The notes below the pieces were generated by a model. It was not told the DNA's origin. It did no database searches and saw only the letters and a program-made list of their open reading frames with translations. Shown here in pieces: positions 1-9,970 of a DNA stretch of 64,000 nucleotides; position 1 is the first letter of the stretch, and the number at the start of each line of letters is the position of its first letter. Position numbers and translations under genes: made by a program. The DNA is taken from contig CM077165.1 in NCBI GenBank assembly GCA_039583875.1, positions 78,852,757 to 78,916,756 on the forward strand. Reading direction: 5' to 3'. The DNA comes from Platanthera guangdongensis. Its lineage: Eukaryota; Streptophyta; Magnoliopsida; Asparagales; Orchidaceae.

Positions 1-291
1 TAGGCCGCGCGACCTCCAGACTAAGCCGACCTAGACTTGGTCAAAAACCAGACCAAGTCCCCATCACCAGACATCTCTGGTGCGAACACAACACCAATGG
101 ATACAAAACCAGTCCGCACAAGACCGGCGAACTCTAGAGCTAACTGCTCAACCTGGCAACTGAGCAGATAACTATCTTATCTATTGGGTTTTACTAGATG
201 ACACAACGTTCGTGCGCGCAGCGGAAAATAGAGAACAAGAAAACCCAAAATGTTCGGATCTGACAATATTTATGAATCAAGAAGTAAAGAT
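1..291 (-). repeat. RE0, left piece of an older LTR-like host sequence
   Basis: This is the sequence into which RE1 inserted, so it is continuous with the piece that restarts at 31622. It contains no open reading frame of note. The stretch around 215-240 (a GCGCGCAGCGGAAAATA-like run) has the look of the U5 end of a Copia LTR read on the minus strand, and there is a short inverted repeat GACTTGGTC/GACCAAGTC near 52-79. I cannot place its ends or name the family; the LTR-like reading is an inference from the TATA plus dyad module in the right piece. Confidence 0.4.
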
Positions 292-296
292 CATTG
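292..296. repeat. Target-site duplication of RE1, left copy (CATTG)
   Basis: CATTG lies immediately left of the terminal TG of RE1 and is repeated at 31617-31621 immediately right of its terminal CA. A perfect 5-bp duplication over 31 kb fixes both ends of RE1. Confidence 0.95.
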
Positions 297-1171
297 TGAA
301 AGTTCACCTAGTGTCAACTATGTTCACCTATGTGGGGGGGGGGGGGGGGAATAGGTGACATGCAGCGTTTTTGCGGAATTTAAATTGTACCTGCACACGA
401 AAATAAAACAACACAGCACAACAGAGTACACAAGCTATTTATAGTGGTTCCCCGACTTGGGTACATCCACTTTCCCCCTTCGACCTATCTCCCAACCAGG
501 GACGACTCGGTCACTTCTCCAACAGGATTGAAATCCAATCCTTGCACTATCGGAAGGAACCCTTCCACACGTAGGAGTCAACACTCCCACAAACCGGGTT
601 GCACCCAACCCTTACAACTAGGAACCAACGTTCCTTTACAACAAAAGTAAAATAGAATGTACAAGAAATACAAACTACGTGTGGAGACTACGGTGTCCCT
701 CTTCGTTGACGACGTGATCTTGAAGTCTACAAAGAGTCCACAACCTTGGTCTCTCTTGGAGAGAATCTCCCCGGAACCGGCGGCGGCAAGATGGACGACG
801 ACTAGGTTCACGGGATCGGCAGCAACAACGATGTGTGTTTGCTGTTCTTTGGAGATCCAAACTTCGTAGCGAAGCAAGCTAGGTCTACCAACGGTCACAC
901 TAGGATCAATCGTCTCGATCGATTTGGATGGGGAAGATTTTCCCGATCTACAAATCAAGAGACTAAAGATCTCCGGTTAGACACGTGAGACGCTAAGCTT
1001 AGCTAAGCTTCTGTCACAGGAGGATCTGGGCAAAACCACGATCAAACGGCGACCAACGTGGCGAGATCGGCGACGACGGCGGCGGCGGAGCGGAAACATC
1101 GATCTAGGTCACGTTGCGGCTCGCGTATTTCTTTTCTTCTTCGCTGCTGCCACTGTTCAAAAATACCCGTG

Positions 1172-1179
1172 TATTTATA
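1172..1179 (-). promoter_or_regulatory. TATA box of RE1 3' LTR
   Basis: TATAAATA on the minus strand, about 100 bp downstream of the palindromic array at 1281-1625. The same sequence is at 30837-30844 in the 5' LTR, where it would drive the element. Function is inferred from position. Confidence 0.6.
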
Positions 1180-1280
1180 CACTGTAGACACTTTCAATAT
1201 GACCGTTGTGGGTCCCACAAGTAGAAACCCGAAATCCGATTCAAAATAGTGCCAGCGGCAGAATCCGGTCCAGCAGCTTC

Positions 1281-1625
1281 CAGAGAAATCGCTAAGTAAA
1301 AATCGGCGAGAATCGCAGGTGATTCTCGACGAATCGGCGAGAATCAGTTAGTGATTCTCGACGATTCGTCGAGAATCACTAGTGATTCTCGCCGAATCAC
1401 TTGTTAATTCTCAACGAATATTACTTCGTATTCATGATCTGCTCAGCGATGGGTTCGGCGAGAATCACTAGTGATTCTCGCCGAATCTTACTTGGCACCA
1501 TTTTGAGGTAGCCGGATAGAGTCGGCGAGAATCACTAATGATTCTCGACGATTCGGCGAGAATCACTAGTGATTCTCGCCGATTCGGCGAGAATCACTTG
1601 GTGATTCTCGTCGAATTATACTTAG
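1281..1625. repeat. Palindrome array of RE1 LTR (GGCGAGAATCAC half-sites)
   Basis: The array has repeated half-sites of the form GGCGAGAATCAC joined head to head with their reverse complement. A perfect 32-bp palindrome lies at 1454-1485 (centre ACTAGT) and a perfect 28-bp one at 1554-1581. Several imperfect copies swap GGCGAG for CGTCGAG. The same array is at about 30961-31281 in the other LTR. The sites sit immediately upstream of the TATA box, as expected for U3 enhancer-like elements. Confidence 0.9.
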
Positions 1626-1951
1626 ACGAATTTTCGTCTTTCCACCCAAGAGCTCCTCCTTGACCCATCCTTGCTCCCTGTCTGCTCTTGTATAAACACG
1701 GCCCTGTACTTGAAAGTAAGTGCACTCCAATAGAGAGAGTACACGTAGGCCAACACACTGATCTGCTCAATGAGGGATTACGTCGTGCAGACCCGTGTAT
1801 ATTGACCTACTGCACCCTGACATTAGTGTGCACTTAGCGTGGTATAACTGCAAGCACAACTTAAGAGGTTTCATCAAATACATTGTGAATTCATCTTAGC
1901 TTGACAGGTGGCTTCCTCAAATCCAGGTAATTGTGGATACAATACCCAACA

Positions 1952-1967
1952 ATCTCCCCCTATTTGA
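1952..1967 (-). other. Polypurine tract of RE1
   Basis: Read on the minus strand, TCAAATAGGGGGAGAT directly abuts the LTR start TGTTGGG. This fixes the minus-strand orientation and marks the left LTR as the 3' copy. The next 236 bp up to the accessory ORF are AT-rich, with an (AT)n run near 2102-2127 and nothing else recognisable. Confidence 0.9.
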
Positions 1968-2203
1968 CGAAGCCAAAACCCTACTAGCTAAGATGAATAA
2001 CACCAATCAAATAATATAAACAGCATTCAGAATTTAAATATGCAGCACAAGATAATATAGGCAGACAAATCAAGACTTGAGTCATTCATAATTTCAAATG
2101 CATATATATATATATGTATATATACATAATCTCAAGATTGTTCAAATAATAACAATAACCATTAATCGTTCTTAAGAGAGAATGACAAGCTATACGGTTT
2201 TGA

Positions 2204-4382
2204 CTATTTTTCTTTGGCTAAGTCATCCTTGAGTTTTTGCGCCAAATACTTCTTTCTTTGCCTCTCCATATACTCTTTGGGCTTCGGATAATATCTGGGA
2301 GGAGGAGCTTTATCTGCTGCCGTGTTGGTCCTGAAGAAGATGTTTCGTTTTGCTTTATACGTCTTGTGCATTTCCCACTCATACTGGCTGTATACTTTGT
2401 TTCGATTGATTTCTCCTTTTTCCTGTAGCCAGAAGGTGTCCAAGATGATATTCTTTGAAACTGGACTCCACTTTTCATTTCTTACTTCCTCCTCACTAAG
2501 TCGAATTCTCTTTTCAGCTTGTGTCTCCTTGGAGGTCCCTTCTTGAGCTTTTCTCTTGCCCCTGGCTTTTGCTAGGGCCTCTTGGTCAAACATGCTCATC
2601 AGTTTTGCTTTAGAAATAGCCCTAGCATCAGCTTCACTCATGGGAACATCTGCAGCACTTACTCCCTCAGCAGCACTTACTCCCGCAGCAGCCGTAGAAG
2701 TCTCAGGAGCATGAATACCCGCAGGATTCAAATCGATGCCTAACGCCTGTTGGAGCATCCACCAGCAGCTGTCATAGACATATTTGTTTGACTGTTCGAA
2801 GTTTGTGATCATGATTTCTTGAAGCTCAGCCATCTTAGCTATGTATTCCTTCTCCCCCTTTTTGGTTTCGACTGCGATGGAGTTTGCATAGGAGTGCAGT
2901 GAGTCATCAATATGCTTGGTAGTCTTGGAGAATTCAGTGACCAAGGCCTGCTGATTGGCGTTGAGGGTTACCATATTACCGTCAAACTTTTGAATGTTGT
3001 TTGCTACAACATGAGCATTCTGATTCACTACAGCAAGAGTATCAGTGTTCTTTTTCAATCCGGCCATAAGAAGAGTGACTGCTTGGCCGACCGCTGTATA
3101 CTTTTCTTCAAATTTCTTGTCCATCATGTCAAGTTTATGATTGATCTCCACCATGTTCTTGAGCATGAGATTTTCAGATTTCTTAATCCTTTTCAGCATT
3201 TTATTTTGAGCTTTTTCAAAAGAGGCCTTAAGCTCATCCACTATGCCCTGAATGATATTCACGGTGTGAGTGGCTATATCATCTCGTAGAGGAATATTCT
3301 GAGGCACTTCTTGGCCTTGCTCTTCAGCAGAAGCACCTGTAGAGCTAGACACAAGCACAGTCTCTAATGGGGGAATACTTGCAGCATCTGCAGATTTCTC
3401 GGACTCCCCCTCCACTCGTGCACCGATGTTTTCAGGAATGATTTCAGGTGAGTGCTTGTCAGATGGAGGTTCAATGAGATCCTGAGTCTCCAATGCATCC
3501 TGTCCCTCATTTCCGTCTTCCTCACCTTCAGCATCCATAGGATCATTTTCATCAGCATCATCTTCCAAGTCTTCGTCAGCAGTCTCCTGTACATCAGCTT
3601 CGGCTCCTTGATCATTCAGGTTCAGGGCCTCCTCATTCTCCAGCACAGCTTCACTGTCTTCTTGTATAGCTGCCACAGCATCTCTGGCCATCTGGGAGAT
3701 GTCAGATACTATATCAGCATGAGTGGGTAGAGACTCCCCCTCAATTCCTGCAGTCAAAGCATCAGGAATTTCACTGGGGATTACTGCTGGAGATACGTCC
3801 TCTTGTTCTTCCACGGCAGCCTGCCCAATTCGCCTCTCCCATCTGTCAAAAACACTTGAGTCCATTTTCTTCAAGTAGTGTAGAGGAACACCTTTACTCA
3901 TGTCATACTTGTCTCCATTCAGCTGATTGAGATACAGACTTATGATTCGGCCAAAGCTCGGAGATCTCAGGGTGTCCTTTATCTTCTCAAACAGCAAAGC
4001 CCCCCAGTTGAAACTTTTTCGGCAGACAATTGCCACCAGGATCTTGAACATGTCCCCAGAGATATGGTCATGAGAGCCTGGCTTGCAGATGAGTACTTTT
4101 CCGATTATGTCTGACAGAAGCTTCCCTTCTTCATTCATATCCTTGCGCTTTATTGACCGAGTTCCTCGAGGGAGTCCACAGAATAATAGAGTCCGAGTTT
4201 TGTCTTCTTCCTCAAGATAGTCCTCATGCTCCAAGCTAGAGAGCTGCAGGAAGCGGGTCAGCTTGCTGCCAGACATCTTGATCTTTGCCCCGGCTACCTT
4301 GCTTTTGATAAGAGAGTCGTCATTCCGGAGTTTTGCGTTTGCAAAGAACTCCAGCACCTCCTTGTCCAGGATTTTACAGGGA
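2204..4382 (-). pseudogene. RE1 accessory ORF, C-terminal part (putative plant transposon protein-like)
   Basis: This is the larger part of a single reading frame that starts at 27240 and is split by RE2. Removing RE2 and one TGCTC copy rejoins the frame exactly, giving about 770 codons with no other stop. The N-terminal third aligns by eye with the RE3 accessory ORF (shared KEVLEF, a GKV block, R.L.LYL). The middle is acidic (about residues 290-350) and is followed by a coiled-coil-like stretch. The C-terminus is basic and shares WSPxSxNIIL and YxPKPxxYxERQ with RE3. The fold resembles the 'putative plant transposon protein' family (PF20167-type), an impression not checked by search. The apparent start reading MVYGVGPR at 4456 lies in the RE2 LTR and is an artefact. 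Confidence 0.85.
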
Positions 4383-4387
4383 TGCTC
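4383..4387. repeat. Target-site duplication of RE2, left copy (TGCTC)
   Basis: TGCTC is repeated at 27107-27111. It lies inside the RE1 accessory ORF, and the frame is restored if one copy and RE2 are removed. Confidence 0.95.
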
Positions 4388-6692
4388 TGTAACACCCTCT
4401 ATCCGTCGCATAGCATATAGCAGTAGGTCCGGCCGAGGTCCGACGCCATATACCACAGACAGACAGGGTGGTTACTTATGGAAACCATCCAACCGTTCTC
4501 AACGTCCTACACAGAGCATTCTAGCGGAAGCAGTTTATAAAAGTTGTAAACAAAGAACCCAGCATTAGAGCACGAATGTCCACTAGTATGAAAATAGGAA
4601 TGTTATTACAAAATACTCAAAACAAGCCTTAAGGCTATACAAAATGTTTCACTTGAATATTACATGTTTTACAAACCACGGCACGCAGGCCGGTCATACA
4701 TGAATAAAGCAGTAAACACTTCTACTTGGGCCTTCGAGGGCCAGCTTCACAAAAAGGGCTTTAGCCCGCTATTGACCGCTTGGTCCAGCTGCACCTGCAA
4801 GCAACAAACCACCGCACGGTGGCAAAACAAGGCAACGGTCAGCAATGCTGACCAAATTATAACGATCCCGCCCCCAACTCGGGGCGACAATGCTCCTTCC
4901 CTGCATTTCATTAGCATAAGCGAGCCATATATATAACCATAGCCACTTCATCACAGACGTTGGCTCGTACGGCCACACGTCCCGTGCACTCAGGGCACAT
5001 TCTCGGTGAACCGGTCGATGTCACGTCAATTAAAGCCATTAACATTCCGGACTCACCACCGCCACTTAGACGGCCAAACCTATGAGCAATTTGTCTTCCT
5101 GGCCTGGGTCACGACAATTCAAGCCATTGACTGCCGAAGACTCACACCTATGCCAACGGCAAGTGCCACATAACCTTAGGTCTCTTTAACCGAACGACAT
5201 AGAGCGGGTACGGTTCCATCTAACTCGTGCTCACATCGCAACGATAATTTAAGCCATTTGCGCGGGTCAAACTTTCACCGAGTCCCATTCTATCGCAAGT
5301 CACATAACCCCGTTATATTCAAGCTGGCTCTCAGGCCACCAAGTTGGCAAGATCTCGTATCCGCCCAGTTTTCCGGGTGCACCTTTGGGTTAGTCCCCAA
5401 GGCTCCCTGCTGCAATCTACCGCGTAGAAAACCCGAAAAACAACCAATAGCACGGAGTCTTCTCCGGCCTTATGCAATGCAACATCACTGATCCAGACTA
5501 ACATGTCTGGGTAGGCTTCACACATCATGCCTATGTCCGTTCTCGCATACGGACGCTAAACAACGGGGACTTTACATATCTACCCGAAGGAACGCCTCCA
5601 ACTCTTCGCAAACTCGCGAGAGCGGGCTTCCTATGCTAGGAAAGAGAGCTATTCGTGCTCAAGATGAGGATCGTTACCCTTGCGTTCCTCTTTGGCGCCA
5701 TTGAAAAGTAATCGGATGGAAATCACCGCACTAGCGTTGCCTCCGTGGATCCGGAGTCGGCTTGCGATTCGGAGCTCCGAAGCTCCTCCAATGGCGGATC
5801 TAGCTCCTTCTTCTTCCCTTAGCTCTCCTCTCTCTCCAAGGATTTGGAAAAGGATAAGGTATGAAAAGTGATGGATTTCTAAGTCAACCCACGGGTATAT
5901 CCCTTCAGGAACATCCCCCAACCGTTGGATCTCAAAACAAGGAAACGAACGGCTTTGATTCGGGGCTGAAATGCCCAATCTGGACCGAACACGGCCTGGC
6001 ACACGCCCGTGTCCAGGGCCGTGTGCCGCATTCGCCGTCAAAATCGAATCACCTGGAACCTCACACGGGTATCGAACACGCCCGTGTTCGAGCTGACACG
6101 CCCGTGTTCCACCTGACACGGCCGTGTGACCGGCCGTGTACCCCATGCTTTTTCCCCATTTTCAACCCGAGCACTGCACGGGTTCTAGGACACGCCCGTG
6201 TCCTTGCCCGTGTCACCTTGACACGCCTGGGCCCCAGGCCGTGTACACGGGACACTTCGTCGAGTGAAGATCGACGACTCGATGACACGGCCTTGGACAC
6301 GCCCGTGTCCTAGGCCGTGTGCCTTGTCTCGACGATCGTCGAGTGAATCTCGACGACTCCCCGGGACGATCGTCGACACGGGTCGACACGCCCTGCGACA
6401 CGGCCGTGTCGCAGGCCGTGTGCCCATTCTCGACGAATCGTCGAGTAAAACTCGACGACTTCGAGGCTAAGTGTCGACACGGGTCGACACGCCCTGCGAC
6501 ACGCCCGTGTCGCAGGCCGTGTGCCCACTCTCGACGAATCGTCGAGACAATCTCGACGACTTCGCGGCTAAGTGTCGACACGGCTCGACACGCCCTGGGA
6601 CAAGCCCGTGTGCCAGGCTGCGTGCCTGCTGCCAGAACTCAAACTGGCCCAAAACATCCCCCTTTTGCTCCCTTGAGTTTCGGGGCGTTACA
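4388..6692 (-). repeat. RE2 3' LTR
   Basis: Same length (2305 bp) as the copy at 24802-27106. About 5990-6620 is dense in two interleaved inverted motifs: CACGGCCGTG/ACACGCCCGTGT and CTCGACGA-A-TCGTCGAG. The rest (4400-5870) is unique-looking noncoding sequence with no credible gene. Frames such as 5649-6146, 5861-6313 and 6213-6581 are translations of the repeats. Confidence 0.95.
5990..6620. repeat. Dyad array in RE2 3' LTR
   Basis: Many copies of CACGCCCGTG, CACGGCCGTG and GACACGGGTCGAC, together with CTCGACGA-A-TCGTCGAG palindromes (for example near 6430 and 6530), spaced irregularly. The corresponding array in the 5' LTR is at about 26400-27035. It is the RE2 counterpart of the U3 palindromes in RE1 and RE3. 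Confidence 0.85.
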
Positions 6693-6710
6693 ACTCTCCC
6701 CCTCTTAAAA
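6693..6710 (-). other. Polypurine tract of RE2
   Basis: TTTTAAGAGGGGGAGAGT on the minus strand directly precedes the 3' LTR. It overlaps the last codons of pol. Confidence 0.85.
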
Positions 6711-7544
6711 GAATTTCGCCCACGAAATTACATAAAGGAAAGACATGTACAAAACCAAAATTTGTACCTGAGCGGAACAACTCCGGATACTCGTCAAGCA
6801 TCGTCTGCTCTCGCTCCCAAGAGAGATTCTCACGACCGCAATTGTCCCACCGGACCTTGACCATCCTGATCTCTTTATTGCGTAGCCGCTTGACCTCCGA
6901 GTCCTCGATCCGCACGGGCTTGACCTTTGTCGTTAGCCCACTATCCACCGACACTTGATCAAGCGCGATCACTTGCGTAGGCTCTTGCACCGCCTTCCGA
7001 AGCACCGAAATGTGGAATACATCATGTAAACCACTAAGCTCCACTGAGAGCTTCAACCGATAGGCCGCTTCTCCAACTCGCTCCAGAACCTCAAACGGTC
7101 CAAGGTACCTCGGGCTTAGCTTTTTCATTCGCCGCACCCGCGAGACACCCTTGAACGGCTTGATCTTTAAGTATACATAATCGCCCACAGCGAACTCCAC
7201 GTTCCTGTGCTTGGCATTATAGTACTTTGCTTGCCGGTCCTGAGCGATAAGCAACCTCTCCCGAATGGTTCTCACCAAAGAAGTAGCACCCTCTACTTCC
7301 GATCGCTTATACAACTTTGACTCACCCGTTTCTATCCAAGACAACGGCGTGCGACATTTTCTACCATATAGGGCCTCGAAAGGCACCATCTGAATACTCG
7401 CTTGGTAGCTGTTGTTGTATGCGAACTCCACCAAATAAAGGTGGTCTTCCCATTGCTTTCCAAAATCCAAGACACACATGCGAAGCATGTCTTCCATGGT
7501 TCTATTGACCCTCTCGGTCTGCCCATCCGTTTGCGGATGGAAGG

Positions 7545-7549
7545 CTGTG
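7545..7549. repeat. Target-site duplication of RE3, left copy (CTGTG)
   Basis: It is repeated at 20765-20769. The RE2 integrase frame is continuous once RE3 and one copy are removed. Confidence 0.95.
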
Positions 7550-7847
7550 TGAAAGATATGGTACCTAAACACCTAGAGGGGGGGGGGGGGTGAATAGGTG
7601 ACCTAAACCTTTTTAAAAAACTTGTTGGCAGCAACACAGTTATTTCACAGATTTCTACAGCTAACAGCAATAATAAAATATAAACTGCTAATCCACAGCA
7701 CAGCACAACACAGACACACAAATTTATAGTGGTTCCCCAATCTTTGGGTACATCCACTTTCCCCCTTCGCCTATCTAGCAGTGTACTAGATTCGGCCTAA
7801 CTTCTCCACTATCTCAGAACCCAACTAGGTTCCTACACCTCAGGCCC

Positions 7848-7945
7848 AAAGCCTTACACTCAGCCACCAAGGCCTACACTCAGCCACCCAGGCCTACACT
7901 CAGCCAATCAAGGCCTACACTCAGCCAATTAAGGCCTACACTCAG
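7848..7945. repeat. Short tandem repeat in RE3 LTR (about 24-25 bp unit)
   Basis: Four to five copies of AGGCCTACACTCAGCCA followed by a few variable bases. The same array is at about 18948-19045 in the 5' LTR. It lies in the transcribed R/U5 side. Confidence 0.85.
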
Positions 7946-8447
7946 AGTTCTTCAACTCCTACACTCAGGCAACCAAGCCCTACCCTCAGCCTTTATAATA
8001 TAGGCTTACAATTCTCTCAGATCCAATGGATCCTACAAGTTAAAATTGAAATACAATAATTAACTCTACAACTCAGAAAATAAGAGAGGAGTTGAGAGTT
8101 TCTTGAAGAGTTCTTGGAAGAACTCAGCTAGATCCAAACTGACTTAGCTTTCTTCAAAGCTTCTTGAGTAGAACTGAATTAGTCTGAATCCTCTGCAGTT
8201 AATCCTTGACCTCTGCTTCTTGAGATCCAGATGATTCTGAATCCTTCTTCTCAGCCTTAGTTCCAAAGACTGAATTCTTGATTGGAGCTCTCTCTCTCCA
8301 ACTTCTTAGATCTGCAGTTGGACTGCCAGATCTTCTTGTGTTGATCCTCTGTGTATCACTTTTCTGATTTAATCTGATCAAACACTTCAATTATTCTCAC
8401 TACTTGTAATAACAACAATCAATCAGTTTCTGTAAACTATGGGTGCC

Positions 8448-8455
8448 TATTTATA
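8448..8455 (-). promoter_or_regulatory. TATA box of RE3 3' LTR
   Basis: TATAAATA on the minus strand within CCTATAAATAGG, at the downstream edge of the TGTCGACA array. The 5' LTR copy is at 19544-19551 and is the one positioned to transcribe the element. Confidence 0.65.
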
Positions 8456-8587
8456 GGCTTCCTTCATGGTAACCGGCTGGTCCGGTTCATAACAGACTTC
8501 TGATTTCTCTGACAGTTGCTGTAGACCGGCTGGATCGGCAGCTGTCATGTCAACCAGTCACTTCTTGAAATTCTCTAACTGTCAGAT

Positions 8588-9520
8588 AGTGTCGAGACTT
8601 TCTGTTCTTAAGTGTCGACACTTATAGACCAAGTGTCGACACATGTTGTGTAAGTGTCGACACAAGTCTACAAGATGTCGACACAATTCCTTGTATGTCT
8701 CGACCCAGATTTTTCTGCATGTGTCGACACTGAAATTGAGTGTCGACACAAGTACTTGTTCTTCATTGTTTAACTGTATTCTTCTAAGTGTCGACACATC
8801 TTCTTTGTGTCAACACAACTTCATGTGTTGAAACTGTCAAGTGTCGACACTGCTTCTTGGTGTCGACACAAGTCTTCAATTTTATTTCTTCAGCTGAGTG
8901 TCGACACATTCCCTTAGTGTCGACACTTGTACTTAGAATATTTTGTAAACTTTTCTGTTCTTTGCTAAGTGTCGACATAGCTCCTTGTGTCGACACTTTC
9001 TTCAAGTGTAGACTCTTCAACTAAGTGTCGACACATTGTGCTGGGTGTCGACACTTTCTTCAAGTGTTGACTCTTCTGCATAGTGTCGACACATTGTGTT
9101 GAGTGTCGACACTTACTTCAATTACTGATTCTTCTGTTTGTGTGTCGACACATTGTGCTGAGTGTCGACACATTCTTCATATGTTGACTCTGCTGATTGA
9201 GTGTCGACACATTGTGTTGAGTGTCGACACTTGTCCTTAGTCTCTGCAGAATTTTGCTGAGTGTCGACACAACTCCAAGTGTCGACACTTTCTGATGTAG
9301 ACTCAGCTCTTCTAGGTGTCGACACTTCTGCTAAGTGTCGACACAGCTTTTCTGCATTCTTCTTCACTGAGTGTCGACACAGCTCCAAGTGTCGACACTT
9401 TCTGTCTGGTGTCGACTCTTCATCCCAGGTGTCGACACAATGACTCCAAGTGTCGACACTGCTTGTCTGGGTGTCGACACAAGCTTTCTCAAGTGTCGAC
9501 ACTTTCCCTCTGGGTGTCGA
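8588..9520. repeat. TGTCGACA dyad array in RE3 3' LTR
   Basis: About 30 copies of the palindrome (A/G)(G/T)TGTCGACAC(T/A), irregularly spaced at roughly 15-40 bp, with a few point variants (TGTCTCGAC, TGTCAACAC). The same array is at about 19690-20616 in the 5' LTR. It lies immediately upstream of the TATA box on the transcribed strand. Confidence 0.95.
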
Positions 9521-9668
9521 CACATGGACTTAGAAACTTTTAGCTTCAGTCCAGTGAGTACCTAACCTGCACAAGTAACTCAAACAAACATCAAATACAT
9601 TATGATGTATATCATTGAGTTAGGTGAGGCTTCTTCAAATCAGGTACATTTGACCAATGTACCCAACA

Positions 9669-9684
9669 ATCTCCCCCTATTTGG
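9669..9684 (-). other. Polypurine tract of RE3
   Basis: CCAAATAGGGGGAGAT on the minus strand, adjacent to the 3' LTR. The following AT-rich stretch to 9970 holds nothing else recognisable. Confidence 0.9.
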
Positions 9685-9970
9685 AGAAGTCATAACCCTT
9701 AGTCAATGATATACACCACTCATAATTAAAAATTAGAGAATGATGTAAAGCAGGTATATATCAACAGGGTAAACTTAAACATGTAATAAAGCACACATGT
9801 ATACTCATTCAGCATTACATAACAAACAAGAATTAGACACATTCTACTGAACAATCATGAAATATATTTATCAAAAATTGTTCTTACATTATTTTAATAC
9901 ATTTCCATTGTTTTACAAAAATATTGCATATGTAAAAGATTACAACAATGTGTCTTAGTCTAATCTTAGT

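Larger units (their letters stand above)
297..1951 (-). repeat. RE1 3' LTR
   Basis: It begins TGAAAGTTCACC and ends CCCAACA on the plus strand and matches 29972-31616 over its full length. Its layout read on the minus strand is: dyad array (about 1625-1281), TATAAATA at 1179-1172, a GC-rich transcribed part, a block near 445-475 shared with other families, and a G-run (plus strand, about 333-349) near the U5 end. Short frames inside it (444-650, 578-958, 657-869, 1058-1249) also occur in the other LTR and are not convincing genes. Confidence 0.95.
6688..7549 (-). pseudogene. pol: RE2 pol, integrase C-terminal half and chromodomain-like tail
   Basis: This continues the integrase reading frame across RE3, after the CTGTG duplication at 7545-7549. 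It begins with [14 protein letters not shown], which holds the catalytic glutamate, then the rest of the core, the GPF/Y-like region ([11 protein letters not shown], about 7110-7080) and a terminal chromodomain-like segment (VKVRWDN...YPELF, about 6890-6780). The stop at 6688-6690 lies a few bases inside the 3' LTR, so the frame reads through the polypurine tract at 6693-6710. The N-terminal residues seen if translated from 7572 come from the RE3 LTR. Confidence 0.9.
7550..9668 (-). repeat. RE3 3' LTR
   Basis: TGAAAGATATGG...GTACCCAACA on the plus strand, 2119 bp. Read on the minus strand: TGTCGACA array (9520-8585), TATAAATA at 8455-8448, transcribed region, a tandem repeat at about 7848-7945, the shared GTTCCCC...GGGTACATCCAC block (about 7730-7760) and a G-run near 7577-7589. 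Frames inside it that read as repeats of CRH, VST and VDT are translations of the array and not proteins. Confidence 0.95.

Noticed and set aside
333..349. G-runs as G-quadruplexes (also 7577, 18677, 30007, 32388, 59061)
   Set aside because: Each is a single homopolymer run without the four separate G-tracts needed. The lengths are also prone to sequencing error.
444..1249. Small frames in RE1 LTRs, some in both copies (for example 578-958 and 30243-30623)
   Set aside because: Their presence in both copies only reflects LTR identity. No start context, domain or constraint is visible.
4383..4456. Start of the 750-codon frame at 4456 (MVYGVGPRPDLLLY...)
   Set aside because: These codons are RE2 LTR sequence read through into the RE1 accessory ORF. 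The true N-terminus is at 27240.
5649..6860. Several 60-165 codon frames in the RE2 LTR (and copies near 26094-27178)
   Set aside because: They are repeat-derived, overlap each other on both strands and lie in noncoding LTR sequence.
8588..9520. Regularly repeated dyads resembling a CRISPR array
   Set aside because: Spacing is irregular, repeats are only 8-12 bp, and the context is a plant LTR with TATA box and target duplication. There are no cas genes.
8643..9565. Short frames in RE3 LTRs rich in CRH, VST and SVDT repeats, seen on both strands and again at 19739-20661
   Set aside because: They are translations of the TGTCGACA palindrome array, which is open in several frames by composition and present identically in both LTRs.
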